A stretch of 60,632 bases of DNA from Betaproteobacteria bacterium (GTDB lineage: Bacteria > Pseudomonadota > Gammaproteobacteria > Burkholderiales > Nitrosomonadaceae): NCBI GenBank assembly GCA_004356775.1, contig SMXG01000048.1, forward strand, positions 1-60,632. Direction: 5' to 3'. The position numbers and the translations under genes are program-made. The notes beneath the pieces are model-generated. The model was not told where the DNA came from. It saw only the letters and a list, made by a program, of their open reading frames with translations, and did no database searches. This document shows positions 28,298-41,877 of the stretch, piece by piece. Positions within the stretch are counted from its first letter, which is position 1, and each line of letters begins with the position of its first letter.

Positions 28298-30067
28298 TTA
28301 CTTCCTTGGCATATAAAGATCAGTTATTGATCCCTCTGCTATTTCGGCAGCGAAGAAAATAGTTTCCGATAACGTTGGGTGGGGATGGATGGTGAGGACG
28401 ATGTCTTCCATATCTGTGCCCATTTCCAGTGCAAGAACAGTTTCAGAGATCAGTTCTCCTGCATTAACGCCAACAATACCTGCACCGAGTAAGCGACGGG
28501 TATTCCTATCTAGCAGTAATTTGGTCATACCCTCATTGCTTTCCATTGAAAGTGCGCGACCACTGGTCGCCCAAAGGAAGCTAGTCTTTTCATAATCAAT
28601 ACCTTGTTTTTTTGCTTCAGTTTCGGTTAAACCCATCCAGGCAATTTCTGGGTTTGTGTAAGCCACAGAAGGAATGGTGCGAGCGTCAAATGCAGCTTTA
28701 TGTCCTGCGATGATTTCTGCAGCAAGCTTGCCCTCATACGTAGCCTTGTGAGCAAGCATGGGTTCACCCACAATATCACCAATACCAAAAATATGCGGCA
28801 CGTTAGTGCGAAGCTCTTTGTTCACCGGAATAAAGCCGTGCTTAGTAACATTGATTCCGGCATTTTCTGCGTTAATGTTGCATCCATTGGGACGGCGCCC
28901 AACTGCCATTATAATACGATCGTAAATTTGTGCCTCGGGAGATTTCTCTCCTTCAAAGGTAACTCTCAATCCATTTTTTTGTGCCTTGATTTCAGTAACT
29001 TTAGTTTTGAGATAAATTGCTTCATAACGTTTCTGCATACGTCTGTACAGTGGTTTAATGAGGTCTGCATCAGCACCGGGAATCAATTGGTCCATCAACT
29101 CTACTACGCTGATTTTACAACCTAGCGCATCATAAACCGTTGCCATTTCCAAACCAGTGACACCACCACCAATGATCAGCATACGTTCAGGGATATCCTC
29201 CAGTTTTAGCGCACCAGTAGAATCCATAATGCGCGGATCATTTTGGAGAAGACCGGGAATACGTGTCACACTTGATCCTGCAGCAACTATGCAGTATTCG
29301 AATGAAACAGTTTTCGCTCCATTGGGAGTTTTCACTAGAATCATGTTGGGCGTGGTGAACTTTCCCGTGCCTTGAACTACCTCTACTTTGCGTTGCCTTG
29401 CTAACCCTGTCAATCCATTGGTGAGCTTTCCAACGATTGAATCTTTCCATCTTCGCAGCTTATTTATTTCGATCCTGGGTGTACCGAAAGTGACACCTAG
29501 ATGTTCGGTTTCTTCCGCTTCGGTGACGACTTTTGCCACATGCAGCAGCGCTTTGGAAGGAATACAGCCTACGTTGAGGCATACGCCACCAAGTACTGGA
29601 TAACGTTCGATTAATACTACGCTCTTACCGAGATCAGCAGCGCGAAATGCGGCGGTATAGCCGCCTGGTCCTGCACCTAGCACCACCACATCAGCATGAA
29701 AGTCACCAAGTGGAACAGGGTTATCGTAAATGCGAGCCGAGATTGAATTGGCTATAGCGGGTGAGGCATACTTCGTTCCAACGTCTTTTTCGGGAGAAGG
29801 CGGAGGAGTGTTCGACTCGGGCGCTGTTTCCAATGTGAGTATTAGCGATCCTTCCGAAACTTTGTCACCGATTTTAACCTTAATTTCCTTTACTATGCCG
29901 GCATTGGGTGCAGGGACCTCCATTGTTGCTTTATCGGTTTCTAGTGTGATGAGCGGCGTTTCCTTTTCCACCGTATCACCTGGTTGTACTAGCAGCTCGA
30001 TAACAAAAATGTCTTTGAAGTCGCCAACATCAGGGATTTTGATTTCGATAAATTGAGTCATAGCCAT
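28298..30067 (-). CDS. lpd: Dihydrolipoyl dehydrogenase with N-terminal lipoyl domain
   Basis: E3 of 2-oxo acid dehydrogenase complexes, 589 residues. Residues 1-85 form a lipoyl domain with Lys in ETDKATMEVP; a linker (to ~125) leads to the flavoprotein core with the redox pair in GGVCLNVGCIPSK and the C-terminal His-Glu in HPHPTLSE. In many betaproteobacteria such a form closes aceE-aceF-lpd, but no E1 or E2 gene is adjacent here. ATG 30061 (MTQF) is an alternative start. Confidence 0.93.
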   Translation of the reverse strand: MAMTQFIEIKIPDVGDFKDIFVIELLVQPGDTVEKETPLITLETDKATMEVPAPNAGIVKEIKVKIGDKVSEGSLILTLETAPESNTPPPSPEKDVGTKYASPAIANSISARIYDNPVPLGDFHADVVVLGAGPGGYTAAFRAADLGKSVVLIERYPVLGGVCLNVGCIPSKALLHVAKVVTEAEETEHLGVTFGTPRIEINKLRRWKDSIVGKLTNGLTGLARQRKVEVVQGTGKFTTPNMILVKTPNGAKTVSFEYCIVAAGSSVTRIPGLLQNDPRIMDSTGALKLEDIPERMLIIGGGVTGLEMATVYDALGCKISVVELMDQLIPGADADLIKPLYRRMQKRYEAIYLKTKVTEIKAQKNGLRVTFEGEKSPEAQIYDRIIMAVGRRPNGCNINAENAGINVTKHGFIPVNKELRTNVPHIFGIGDIVGEPMLAHKATYEGKLAAEIIAGHKAAFDARTIPSVAYTNPEIAWMGLTETEAKKQGIDYEKTSFLWATSGRALSMESNEGMTKLLLDRNTRRLLGAGIVGVNAGELISETVLALEMGTDMEDIVLTIHPHPTLSETIFFAAEIAEGSITDLYMPRK

Positions 30068-30259
30068 CTCTTTAAAACAAAATATTGTCGCAATAATTTG
30101 TTGCTTACTAACGTTTTCTTACATATCAGACCATACACCATGCCAACATTCGTTGTTTGTTCCGAGAGTTAGCAAATAAGCCTGCTTATAACTTTAATTT
30201 TCTTGAGGCATCCTATGAGGGCTTTTTCTTTCTGAATGACATCAGAGTGATTTATTGAT

Positions 30260-31525
30260 TTATTGTCGAATCTGGCCGTCGCCCAACACAATATATTTTT
30301 GGCAGGTCAACCCCTCTAGTCCCACTGGACCGCGAGCATGGATTTTGTCGGTAGAGATACCGATTTCAGCACCCAGGCCATATTCAAAGCCATCGGCAAA
30401 TCGGGTGGAGGTGTTTACCATTACCGAGCTGGAATCTACTTCTCTTAGGAAACGGCGGGCGCGAGAGTAATCCTCAGTAACGATAGAGTCGGTATGTTTC
30501 GATCCGTACATAGCTATGTGCTCGATAGCTTGATCGAAACTATTAACCACCCGCACACTTAAAATTGGCGCGAGATACTCGGTTCGCCAATCTTCTTCTG
30601 TGGCCTCCTTCATCTTTTCTACAATAGCGCAGGAAGCCTTGTCTCCTCGCAATTCTACGCCTTTGTCGAGATAAATTTTGCACAAGGGTGGCAGTATTTT
30701 CCGTGCAATCTTCTTGTGCACTAACAGGGTTTCCATAGTATTGCAGGTGCCGTAGCGTTGAGTTTTGGCGTTGTCAGCTATGCGGATAGATTTATCCAGA
30801 TTAGCCCCATCGTCTATGTATACATGGCATATACCGTGAAGATGTTTGATGACCGGGATACATGCTTCATCTGAGATACGCTTGATCAGTCCCTTGCCAC
30901 CCCGTGGGACAATTACATCGACGAACTCTTTCATAGTAATAAGCTCGCCCACAGCTGCGCGGTCAGTGGTCTCGATCACTTGTATTACATTTTCCGGAAG
31001 ACAAGCAGCCCTCAAGCCTTCTTTTACGCAAGTGGCGATAGCCTGATTACAATGGATTGCTTCCGAACCACCGCGCAATATTGCTGCATTACCTGCTTTG
31101 ATACACAACCCGGCAGCGTCGGCCGTAACATTGGGCCGTGCTTCGTAAATAATGCCAACTACTCCTAACGGCACTCGCATTTTTCCAACTTGGATTCCAG
31201 AAGGGCGGTAATTTAGATCGCTGATTTCCCCAATGGGGTCAGCAAGTGCGGCGATTTGCAACAAGCCCTCTACCATGTTGGCAATGCCTTTGGGGGTAAG
31301 TGTCAACCGGTCTATCAAGGCTGAATCGAATCCCTTGATCTCTGCTGCCACCAGATCAGTGGTGTTAGCAGCCAACAATTTCTTTTTGTTTCGTCTGATG
31401 GCTGCAGCTATTGTGGTGAGTGCCTGGTTTTTGGAGGCGGTTTCGACTCTTGCCATCATACGAGATGCAGAACGGGCTTCACGACCAACTGCCTGCATGT
31501 AGGTTTTAATGTCTACAATATCCAT
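30260..31525 (-). CDS. proA: Glutamate-5-semialdehyde dehydrogenase (gamma-glutamyl phosphate reductase)
   Basis: Second step of proline synthesis, 421 residues. The catalytic Cys lies in [36 protein letters not shown] and [13 protein letters not shown] are family marks. proC, the third step, is at 50119. The 290 bases upstream, to holA, show no gene. Confidence 0.95.
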   Translation of the reverse strand: MDIVDIKTYMQAVGREARSASRMMARVETASKNQALTTIAAAIRRNKKKLLAANTTDLVAAEIKGFDSALIDRLTLTPKGIANMVEGLLQIAALADPIGEISDLNYRPSGIQVGKMRVPLGVVGIIYEARPNVTADAAGLCIKAGNAAILRGGSEAIHCNQAIATCVKEGLRAACLPENVIQVIETTDRAAVGELITMKEFVDVIVPRGGKGLIKRISDEACIPVIKHLHGICHVYIDDGANLDKSIRIADNAKTQRYGTCNTMETLLVHKKIARKILPPLCKIYLDKGVELRGDKASCAIVEKMKEATEEDWRTEYLAPILSVRVVNSFDQAIEHIAMYGSKHTDSIVTEDYSRARRFLREVDSSSVMVNTSTRFADGFEYGLGAEIGISTDKIHARGPVGLEGLTCQKYIVLGDGQIRQ

Positions 31526-31815
31526 ATCCTAGTTCCACGTTTTCCAATAAATCTGCAGAGAGTTGTATTTTAACGTCGATATGCTGCTCTTGATACAGTA
31601 TAGCAAGTCAGGATAACCCACATATATTGCGATATGTAATAAACCAGAGACAGTAGACAAAGGAGCTACAATAAAAATATAAGGAAAATGTGTTTAAAAA
31701 CTAACAGATTGACGTCATGTAGGTGCGGGACAGCATATTTATTCATCTGTAACAACGAGCAATGTAGCATGAGAATACTCTAGTCATTTTATAGTGTTGA
31801 GGTTGTTGCCTTTAG

Positions 31816-32826
31816 CTAGTGGTTGTTGAAAGCAAAACGTAATCCCAGTTGCAGAAATTCGTCCCAGGTGTCCCCCTTTGCGACACCTTTACTGATCTTG
31901 TCAATTTTTGCGGCATGCAACAATGCGTGTACCAGCAATTTAAGACCGAGTCGTCTGGCGGCACCTTCCATTACCTTTTGGCGGATTCCCCATACTTTAG
32001 CTTCATTCATCAATTGTGTGAGCGGTTTGCCAGAATCCAGTCCTTTGCGAATAATGATCAATGAGCGAATCTGTGTTGCAAGCGCTGTCAGAATAAATGG
32101 CACTGCTGTGCCCTCGCCTTGCAATCCTTTCAGTACGAGAATGTAGCGGGTGGTGTCTCCTGTCACCAACGCTTCCGACAATTTAAAAAGGTCATATCGT
32201 GCTACTTCTAATACTGCGTCTTTTACCTGTGTAAATGACAATATACCAGGCGGATAGAGTAGCGCTAGTTTCTTAATTTCCTGGTTAGCCGCAAGAAGAT
32301 TTCCTTCTACTTTCTCAGCAAAAAATTGCAAAGTATTTGGGTCAGTTCTCTGTTCCTGCATACTTAGGCGCTGACTAATCCAAACTGGAAACTGTTCACG
32401 TTCTACTAAAGAAACTGGGATTATAGGCCCGATATTTTCAAGTACCTTAAACCACCTCGTCGCCCGCCCTTGCTTATCGATTCTGGGCAGGGTAACGAGC
32501 GTGACAGTATCTGACGGCAGTGAACTGCAATATTCCTCGATAGCTGCACTGCCTTCTTTTCCAGGCTTGCCAGAAGGAATACGCAGATCCATCACCCTTC
32601 GCTCTCCAAACAGAGACAAACTGTTACTGCTCATTCGTAGATCCGATCTGTTGAATTGATTGTCTATTGTAAAAATTTCGCGTTCGATATAACCAGTTTG
32701 GCGTGCCTTAGTGCGAATCAAGTCAGCGGCCTCAATGGCAAGCAGTGATTCATCCCCGAACACAGTATAAAGCGGTAAAAGTTGCTTTTGGAGATGCTGG
32801 GAAAGCTGAGTTGGATGGATGCGCAT
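31816..32826 (-). CDS. holA: DNA polymerase III delta subunit
   Basis: Clamp-loader subunit of 336 residues, opening the beta clamp. The N-terminal AAA-like part shows LYTVFGDESLLAIEAAD and the SLSLFGERRVMDLRIPSGKPGKEG clamp-binding region; the C-terminal helical collar is visible. It follows lptE by 91 bases in the common leuS-lptE-holA order. Confidence 0.93.
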   Translation of the reverse strand: MRIHPTQLSQHLQKQLLPLYTVFGDESLLAIEAADLIRTKARQTGYIEREIFTIDNQFNRSDLRMSSNSLSLFGERRVMDLRIPSGKPGKEGSAAIEEYCSSLPSDTVTLVTLPRIDKQGRATRWFKVLENIGPIIPVSLVEREQFPVWISQRLSMQEQRTDPNTLQFFAEKVEGNLLAANQEIKKLALLYPPGILSFTQVKDAVLEVARYDLFKLSEALVTGDTTRYILVLKGLQGEGTAVPFILTALATQIRSLIIIRKGLDSGKPLTQLMNEAKVWGIRQKVMEGAARRLGLKLLVHALLHAAKIDKISKGVAKGDTWDEFLQLGLRFAFNNH

Positions 32827-32917
32827 AGCTAGTATTTGCCGTAAAGAATTTTTTCCAATGCTATCTTTAAGGTATACAGAGGTTCTAGATTTCGATTATT
32901 TTCTCTTGAACAAGATA

Positions 32918-33400
32918 TTACTGACGTTGTACTTTCTCCAATCTTCGCATAATCTGCTGGATAGCATCACTACGCATCTCCCTGACAAGCATCCTCTCCT
33001 CGGCTTGTTTTGCTAGAACCTGCGCATTTGAAAAGGGGATAATACGGCTTATATCAACCTCACTGGTAGGTATAAGTTCTCGTCCCTTTGCGTCAGTGAG
33101 GCGAAATGAAACACGATAATGCAATTGAAACTCAAGTACTCTACCGCCTCCAGAAATTGACGAGATATTCTTTGTCTCGCTTGCACTGATGATTTCCAAT
33201 GTAGCTTCAGCGTCCTGTGACTTATCAATAACAAGAGTGCTGCTACCGCTCTGGATGTTGCGTTTAAGTTTTGGACCGATGAGATTTCCTTTCGGGGCAG
33301 AGATATACAGCGTTTCGAAAGGGAGCGAAGCTGTCCCACGCAGCTGAAAACCACAGGCCATGAGTAAAGAGCAGAGCACAACAAGCAACATTTCTTTCAT
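32918..33400 (-). CDS. lptE: LPS assembly lipoprotein LptE
   Basis: A 160-residue outer membrane lipoprotein that plugs the LptD barrel. The signal ends in a lipobox (SLLMACGF, Cys16), followed by QLRGTASLPFETLYISAP, typical of the family. It lies 28 bases after leuS. Confidence 0.9.
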   Translation of the reverse strand: MKEMLLVVLCSLLMACGFQLRGTASLPFETLYISAPKGNLIGPKLKRNIQSGSSTLVIDKSQDAEATLEIISASETKNISSISGGGRVLEFQLHYRVSFRLTDAKGRELIPTSEVDISRIIPFSNAQVLAKQAEERMLVREMRSDAIQQIMRRLEKVQRQ

Positions 33401-33428
33401 GGTTTATCCTCAAGCCTAAATTGAGTTT

Positions 33429-36370
<2,942 letters not shown>

Positions 36371-37246
36371 ATGTCACAAAACCATCCTGTTTTTGCTATC
36401 ACTGGATCGTCTGGTGCCGGCACATCAACAGTCAAAAACAGTTTAGAGCATATTTTTCGTCGCGAAAAAATTAATGTTGTTGTGATAGAAGGTGACAGCT
36501 TTCATCGCTACGACCGTGATTCGATGAAAAAAGCCATAGCTAAATCGGAGAAAGAATACGGTCATCCCATCAGTCATTTTGGTCCTGAGGCCAACGAATT
36601 TAAGAAACTTGAAGCGCTCTTCAAGGAATACGGCAAGAGTGGAAGTGGTAAGACTCGTCTGTATTTACATAACGATAAAGAAGCTGCGTTTTACAAGCAA
36701 AAGGCAGGTACGTTCACCCCTTGGTCATCAATTGCCCATGGTTCTGATATGCTGTTTTATGAAGGTCTGCATGGCGGGGTAAAGAGCGATACTGCTGATG
36801 TCACCAAATATGTAGATTTACTGGTAGGAGTTGTTCCTATAGTTAATCTGGAATGGATTCAGAAGATCCATCGCGATATGAATGCGCGCGGTTATTCGGT
36901 GGAGGCAGTAACTCACACTATCTTGCGACGCATGCACGATTACGTGTATTACATTACCCCTCAGTTCTCGCGCACTCACATCAATTTTCAGAGGGTGCCG
37001 ACTGTTGACACATCTAATCCATTTATCGCACGGGAAATTCCGATATTGGATGAGAGCTTCTTCGTGATTCGCTTCCGAGAGCCTAAAAACGTGGGCTTCC
37101 CTTATCTGCTTTCCATGATTCATGATTCCTTTATGTCGCGTCCGAATACTATTGTTGTTCCCGGTGGAAAAATGGGGCTGGCGATAGAGCTGATATTGGC
37201 GCCACTGATTCTTAATCTGGTGGCGAGGAGCAACAAGAGTAAGTAG
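36371..37246 (+). CDS. prkB: Phosphoribulokinase (proteobacterial type)
   Basis: Makes ribulose 1,5-bisphosphate, the RuBisCO substrate. The 291-residue product has the P-loop ITGSSGAGTSTV, the EGDSFHRYDR segment and the FYEGLHGG motif with the catalytic acid region, as in octameric proteobacterial PRKs; it lacks the regulatory Cys of plant forms. ATG 36371 has AGGAG nine bases upstream. It stands alone, away from any RuBisCO gene in view, and indicates autotrophy. Confidence 0.95.
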   Translation: MSQNHPVFAITGSSGAGTSTVKNSLEHIFRREKINVVVIEGDSFHRYDRDSMKKAIAKSEKEYGHPISHFGPEANEFKKLEALFKEYGKSGSGKTRLYLHNDKEAAFYKQKAGTFTPWSSIAHGSDMLFYEGLHGGVKSDTADVTKYVDLLVGVVPIVNLEWIQKIHRDMNARGYSVEAVTHTILRRMHDYVYYITPQFSRTHINFQRVPTVDTSNPFIAREIPILDESFFVIRFREPKNVGFPYLLSMIHDSFMSRPNTIVVPGGKMGLAIELILAPLILNLVARSNKSK

Positions 37247-37357
37247 CCAGGTCGGTTTTCTTGATAAGGAATACTCTAGCAAACTATGTTTCTACACGGA
37301 TTGGTGAAGGCTGTATAATTTCTGTTTAGAATTTACCCCGGAAACAGTCCCTTTCCA

Positions 37358-39631
37358 ATGTCTTCTCTACTTTCCGGTCTCAATACCGAGCAACTCAAAG
37401 CGGTCACTTTGCCACACCAGTCAGCCTTAGTACTGGCAGGTGCGGGTAGCGGCAAAACACTGGTACTTACTACCCGTATTGCGTATTTAATCCATTCTAG
37501 GCAGGTTAGTCCTCACAGTATAATAGCTGTCACTTTTACCAATAAAGCGGCAAAGGAAATGCGCACGCGCATTTCCAGCATGCTGCCAATTAATACGCAG
37601 GGCATGTGGATAGGTACTTTTCACGGTCTATGCAATCGTATGTTGCGCGCGCATTATCAGGATGCCGGATTACCACGAGTTTTCCAGATTCTTGATTCCG
37701 CTGATCAATTAGCGGTTATAAAGCGCACCCTGAAAGGTATCGGTGCAGACGACGAAAAATTTCCGCCACGCCAGGTTCAGTGGTTCATCAACAAAGCAAA
37801 AGAAGAGGGACTACGAGGATCCCAGGTCGAAGCCTACGATGATTTTACGCGTAAGATGGGCGAGTTCTATTTGATTTACGAGCAGCAATGTAACAAGGAA
37901 GGCATAGTAGATTTTGCTGAACTTTTACTGCGTTGTTACGAATTACTTACTCGCAATGAGATCCTGCGGAGTCATTATAGCGGGCGTTTCAGTCATATTC
38001 TAGTAGATGAGTTTCAGGATACCAGCCAACTGCAATACAAGTGGATTAAACTACTTGCTGGTGTAGGAGCCGCTGTATTTGTGGTGGGCGATGATGACCA
38101 AAGTATCTATGCGTTTCGTGGTGCCAATATCGGTAATATGAGGGATTTCGAGCAAGATTTTCGCATCTCAAAAATTATTAAACTGGAACAAAACTATCGC
38201 TCCCATGGCAACATACTGGACGCAGCTAATACATTGATACGCAACAATAGTGGACGTTTGGACAAAAACTTGTGGACTTCAGAAGGCCACGGTGAACCAT
38301 TGAGAGTGTATAACGCACCAACTGATTTTGATGAGGCCGCGTTCATTGTTGAAGAGGTTAAATCGTTGCATGCTGAGGGAGTAGGGTTAACTCAGATAGC
38401 GATACTTTACCGTTCTAATGCGCAATCACGCGTGTTAGAACATGCCTTATTTAACGCTTCGCTGGCTTATCGTGTATATGGTGGTATGCGTTTCTTTGAG
38501 CGTCAGGAAATCAAGCATGTGCTGGCATACTTGCGGATGATTGTAAATCCCGATGACGATAATGCATTGTTACGGATTATCAACTTTCCTGTGCGCGGAA
38601 TCGGCGCACGTAGCTTGGAACAGTTACAGGATGATGCCAAGCAGCAGGGGGGGAGCCTATGGCAAGCTGCGCTCGAGAAATATAGGAGTGGAGCCACCCC
38701 CATTCAGGACGCAGAAGACGTAGCTTCGGTTTTGCTTAGTATGAATAAAAAACTGGACAAACCAATGAAGGGAGTTAACAGTTTTGTAGTATTGATTGAG
38801 TCGATACAGCAAGTTTGCGTAGAGTTGTCATTGCCAGAAATCGTTGATCATGTTCTAGAGCATAGCGGACTTGTAGCACATTATCGCGCCGAGCGCGAAG
38901 GGGCTAACCGGCTGGAGAATCTGAACGAGTTGACCAATGCTGCCACCAGCTACATTCAAGAAGCTAGGGATGATAGTCTCGCGGCGTTTCTTGCACATGC
39001 ATCGTTGGAAGCAGGGGAACACCTGAGTAGTGACAATCAGGATGTACTTCAATTAATGACTGTGCATTCTGCCAAGGGATTAGAGTTTCATAGCGTTTTT
39101 CTGAGTGGACTGGAGGAAGGTTTGTTTCCCCACGAGAACAGTCGCAACGAAGATGGTGGATTAGAGGAAGAGCGGCGTTTAATGTATGTGGCTTTAACCC
39201 GTGCTCGGCGACGGTTGTATCTAAGCTTTGCTCAAAACCGTATGCTGCATGGTCAAATTCGCTACAATATTCCATCACGCTTTCTGCAGGAAATTCCGGA
39301 TAGCTTACTGAAGTGGTTACATCCTGTGCAAAAAAAAGTTATTAAGCAGCAGGTAACAAGAATCATGAGGCAAGAGTTAGGAACCACAAATCGAGAGCCT
39401 GGTATGCTGATTCAGAAGTCTAGACTTAGGATGCATGATCGCACATTAGGCATTCTAAACGCGGAGGCATCGCAGTGGTATGTAGGGCAGATCGTAACTC
39501 ACGCTAAGTTCGGTACGGGCGTAATCGTCAATTGTGAAAGTGGTGGTGCAGACGCACGCGTTCAAGTTAAATTCAACCACGCTGGAATGAAATGGCTATC
39601 GCTGGAATATGCCAAACTGGTTTCCACCTGA
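37358..39631 (+). CDS. uvrD: DNA helicase II (UvrD)
   Basis: A 757-residue superfamily 1A helicase of excision and mismatch repair. Walker A is AGAGSGKT (27-34); motif II is VDEFQDTS; DDDQSIYAFRGAN and LMYVALTRAR follow. The C-terminal ~50 residues (VGQIVTHAKFGTGVIV) form the Tudor-like domain that binds RNA polymerase in UvrD/PcrA. Confidence 0.95.
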   Translation: MSSLLSGLNTEQLKAVTLPHQSALVLAGAGSGKTLVLTTRIAYLIHSRQVSPHSIIAVTFTNKAAKEMRTRISSMLPINTQGMWIGTFHGLCNRMLRAHYQDAGLPRVFQILDSADQLAVIKRTLKGIGADDEKFPPRQVQWFINKAKEEGLRGSQVEAYDDFTRKMGEFYLIYEQQCNKEGIVDFAELLLRCYELLTRNEILRSHYSGRFSHILVDEFQDTSQLQYKWIKLLAGVGAAVFVVGDDDQSIYAFRGANIGNMRDFEQDFRISKIIKLEQNYRSHGNILDAANTLIRNNSGRLDKNLWTSEGHGEPLRVYNAPTDFDEAAFIVEEVKSLHAEGVGLTQIAILYRSNAQSRVLEHALFNASLAYRVYGGMRFFERQEIKHVLAYLRMIVNPDDDNALLRIINFPVRGIGARSLEQLQDDAKQQGGSLWQAALEKYRSGATPIQDAEDVASVLLSMNKKLDKPMKGVNSFVVLIESIQQVCVELSLPEIVDHVLEHSGLVAHYRAEREGANRLENLNELTNAATSYIQEARDDSLAAFLAHASLEAGEHLSSDNQDVLQLMTVHSAKGLEFHSVFLSGLEEGLFPHENSRNEDGGLEEERRLMYVALTRARRRLYLSFAQNRMLHGQIRYNIPSRFLQEIPDSLLKWLHPVQKKVIKQQVTRIMRQELGTTNREPGMLIQKSRLRMHDRTLGILNAEASQWYVGQIVTHAKFGTGVIVNCESGGADARVQVKFNHAGMKWLSLEYAKLVST

Positions 39632-39661
39632 CTGAGAAAGTTTGGCAAAGAATCGACCGAA

Positions 39662-40384
39662 TTATTCCGACTCGGGTGTATTAGCAAATATAGCCTTATA
39701 ACTCGCATAAATCGAGGCAAACAACGTTGGTATTAGTATAAAAAATCCCAATCCATAGGGGATCGAGGCAATTATTGCCAGAACAATAAACGAGATTGCA
39801 TAAATCTGAAGGGGTATGAAATTTGATAGGCAGCCAAAGAAGCTCAATCGCATGGCAGCAGATGGGGACATGTGATCAAACATTATCAACAACGGTGCAA
39901 ACCAAGTAGCCATCATCAGTGGGACAGACAACGCAAGTACTACTAGGGCGGCGGATAACATATTACCTGAGACACGTTTCAGCTCATTTTCGTTAACCAT
40001 CTCTCCCTCTAGCCATAAATCCATCAATGTGTCGCCTCCTACTAGCATGGCTATGCTGATGATGAGTATTTGTCCCACCAAATAAATTCCTCCCAAAGTG
40101 ATCAGTGGAACAGGATTGGTCCGAAATCCTGCAAACAAATGACCAATTTCCAATTCCTCATCTTGTTCAAGAGCTTTGCATCCAAGCATCAAACCAGCTA
40201 TAAACACCGGTGAAAGTAGTGTAAAAATAATTTGTCCTATTGTCTGGACGAATGAAAATGCGATGGCAATACTCAGCAAAGTACCACATAATATAATCCA
40301 GATTAGCGGACTACTACGGAATAGGTAGAAGCCATTCACGATCCACTGTAATCCTTGTTTTGCTCCAACTTGTTTTGCTTTCAT
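39662..40384 (-). CDS. BPSS1780-type multi-pass membrane protein
   Basis: A 240-residue protein with about six membrane segments. The opening GAKQGLQWIVNGFYLFRSSPL matches a betaproteobacterial membrane family (BPSS1780-like) of unknown function. It converges on uvrD with a 30-base gap. Confidence 0.68.
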   Translation of the reverse strand: MKAKQVGAKQGLQWIVNGFYLFRSSPLIWIILCGTLLSIAIAFSFVQTIGQIIFTLLSPVFIAGLMLGCKALEQDEELEIGHLFAGFRTNPVPLITLGGIYLVGQILIISIAMLVGGDTLMDLWLEGEMVNENELKRVSGNMLSAALVVLALSVPLMMATWFAPLLIMFDHMSPSAAMRLSFFGCLSNFIPLQIYAISFIVLAIIASIPYGLGFFILIPTLFASIYASYKAIFANTPESE

Positions 40385-40451
40385 CTCTTGGCATCTCCTA
40401 TATACCTAGAGTGGACATTCGTTGTCCAACTTTGATCTAGTAGTTTACCGC

Positions 40452-41402
40452 TCAAACCCAAATTTGTGCCAGCCTGGACTGCGATACTAAATGACTTTCC
40501 AGTATATGCCTGAAATAGGTAGGATTTTTGGCATAAGTAAGTTCTCCAGCACGTGGTAAATGGTAGTCATATAGTCTTGATACCCAGAAGCGTAATGCTC
40601 CGGCGCGTAGCATCATCGGCCAGACATTACGTTCGGCAGAGGTAAGAGGACGTATGTAATGATAAGCTTGAAGCAGGGACAACATGTGGGCTTCGTTCAG
40701 TTTGCCGTTTTCGACCATACACCAGTCATTGACAGCAATAGCGAGATCGTACAACAGTACGTCGTTGCAAGCGAAGTAAAAATCGATCACGCCACCGACG
40801 GTGTTGTTGACGAATAGCACGTTGTCTCGGAACAGGTCTGCATGAATTACACCGCGCGGGAGATCTCCAAACCGGTACAGTGATTGGAAACGCATCTCTT
40901 CCTTAAGAATACTCGCCTGTACTACTGGTAGAAACCGTATGAGTGTGGGTGCTACGGTTTTCCACCACTTAGGTCCACGTGGATTGTTCATTTTCTCAGG
41001 AAAAGATAAACCGGACAAATGCATGTTTGCTAGTAATGTTCCCACTTGTGCGCATTGTGAAAGGGTGGGACATTCAAGCGGTTTTCCCGGCAAATAGGTA
41101 ACGAGGCTTGCTGGCTTGCCATTTAGTTCACCCAAAAATTTATTGTCTAGACTAGCTATCGGGTTGGGACAGGGGACGCCATGGCACGACAGATGTACCA
41201 TCAGGTTGAGGTAGTAGGGTAGCTCATAGGCAACGAGTTTCTCAAATAGCGTGAGAATGTATTTGCCGTGAGTGGTAGTGACGAAATAGTTCGTGTTTTC
41301 AATACCGGAAGAAATACCTTGCAAATTAATTAGCGTACCTAGGGAATAGCTTCTGAGCCAGGTAGAAAGTTGTTCTTGGGTAACGGTAGTGAAGACAGAC
41401 AT
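40452..41402 (-). CDS. thrB: Homoserine kinase (type II, APH fold)
   Basis: Phosphorylates homoserine in threonine synthesis. The product (316 residues) is of the aminoglycoside-phosphotransferase-like type: the catalytic loop is [14 protein letters not shown] and the metal site [14 protein letters not shown] 41402 ([12 protein letters not shown]) is preferred, as ten residues upstream do not fit the family. It is in line with the DUF2782 and LOG genes. Confidence 0.92.
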   Translation of the reverse strand: MSVFTTVTQEQLSTWLRSYSLGTLINLQGISSGIENTNYFVTTTHGKYILTLFEKLVAYELPYYLNLMVHLSCHGVPCPNPIASLDNKFLGELNGKPASLVTYLPGKPLECPTLSQCAQVGTLLANMHLSGLSFPEKMNNPRGPKWWKTVAPTLIRFLPVVQASILKEEMRFQSLYRFGDLPRGVIHADLFRDNVLFVNNTVGGVIDFYFACNDVLLYDLAIAVNDWCMVENGKLNEAHMLSLLQAYHYIRPLTSAERNVWPMMLRAGALRFWVSRLYDYHLPRAGELTYAKNPTYFRHILESHLVSQSRLAQIWV

Positions 41403-41470
41403 GAATAAGAAGTAATAAAGGTGCAAAAGCATGGGCTGGCGCGCTATTCTTTCTTGTCATTTATGGAAAT

Positions 41471-41830
41471 TTAAAACTGGTATATCACCCACATTGGCGG
41501 GCGTATGCCATCTTCGAGAACGCCATCCCGGATGTATGTGCCATCGCCCGTATCGTCAATTAAATAATATGGAAAACCGATGCGTGGAGTAACCTTGATT
41601 ACGTAGACCCTTCCATTCAGGCTGTATTCCTCAATTCTATCTTCCCCGCGTTTCTTGATGACGACCTGTGGTTCTTCTAGCAAGGGATCTTCAGCGTTGG
41701 GAGATTCTAACGGCAATTCTGGAAGTTCTGGTGGCAGAGGTGCTTCCTGCAAGTTACTAGGTTGAGTGGACTGCGCTGTCGCAGGCGCTGCCAGACTCAG
41801 TAGTAGCAATACAAGAAATATTAGATGCAT
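41471..41830 (-). CDS. DUF2782 family exported protein
   Basis: A ~119-residue protein with a signal peptide (LIFLVLLLLSLAAPATAQ), a Pro/Glu-rich linker and a conserved C-terminal part (EEYSLNGRVYVIKVTPRIG...YYLIDDTGDG). The family is common in betaproteobacteria just before thrB; its function is unknown. ATG 41830 has AGGGGA upstream; M1 (41860) is an alternative. Confidence 0.8.
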   Translation of the reverse strand: MHLIFLVLLLLSLAAPATAQSTQPSNLQEAPLPPELPELPLESPNAEDPLLEEPQVVIKKRGEDRIEEYSLNGRVYVIKVTPRIGFPYYLIDDTGDGTYIRDGVLEDGIRPPMWVIYQF

Positions 41831-41877
41831 AGAGGTCCCCTGATGGGTTAATTTATACATTCTATCGACACGTACTG

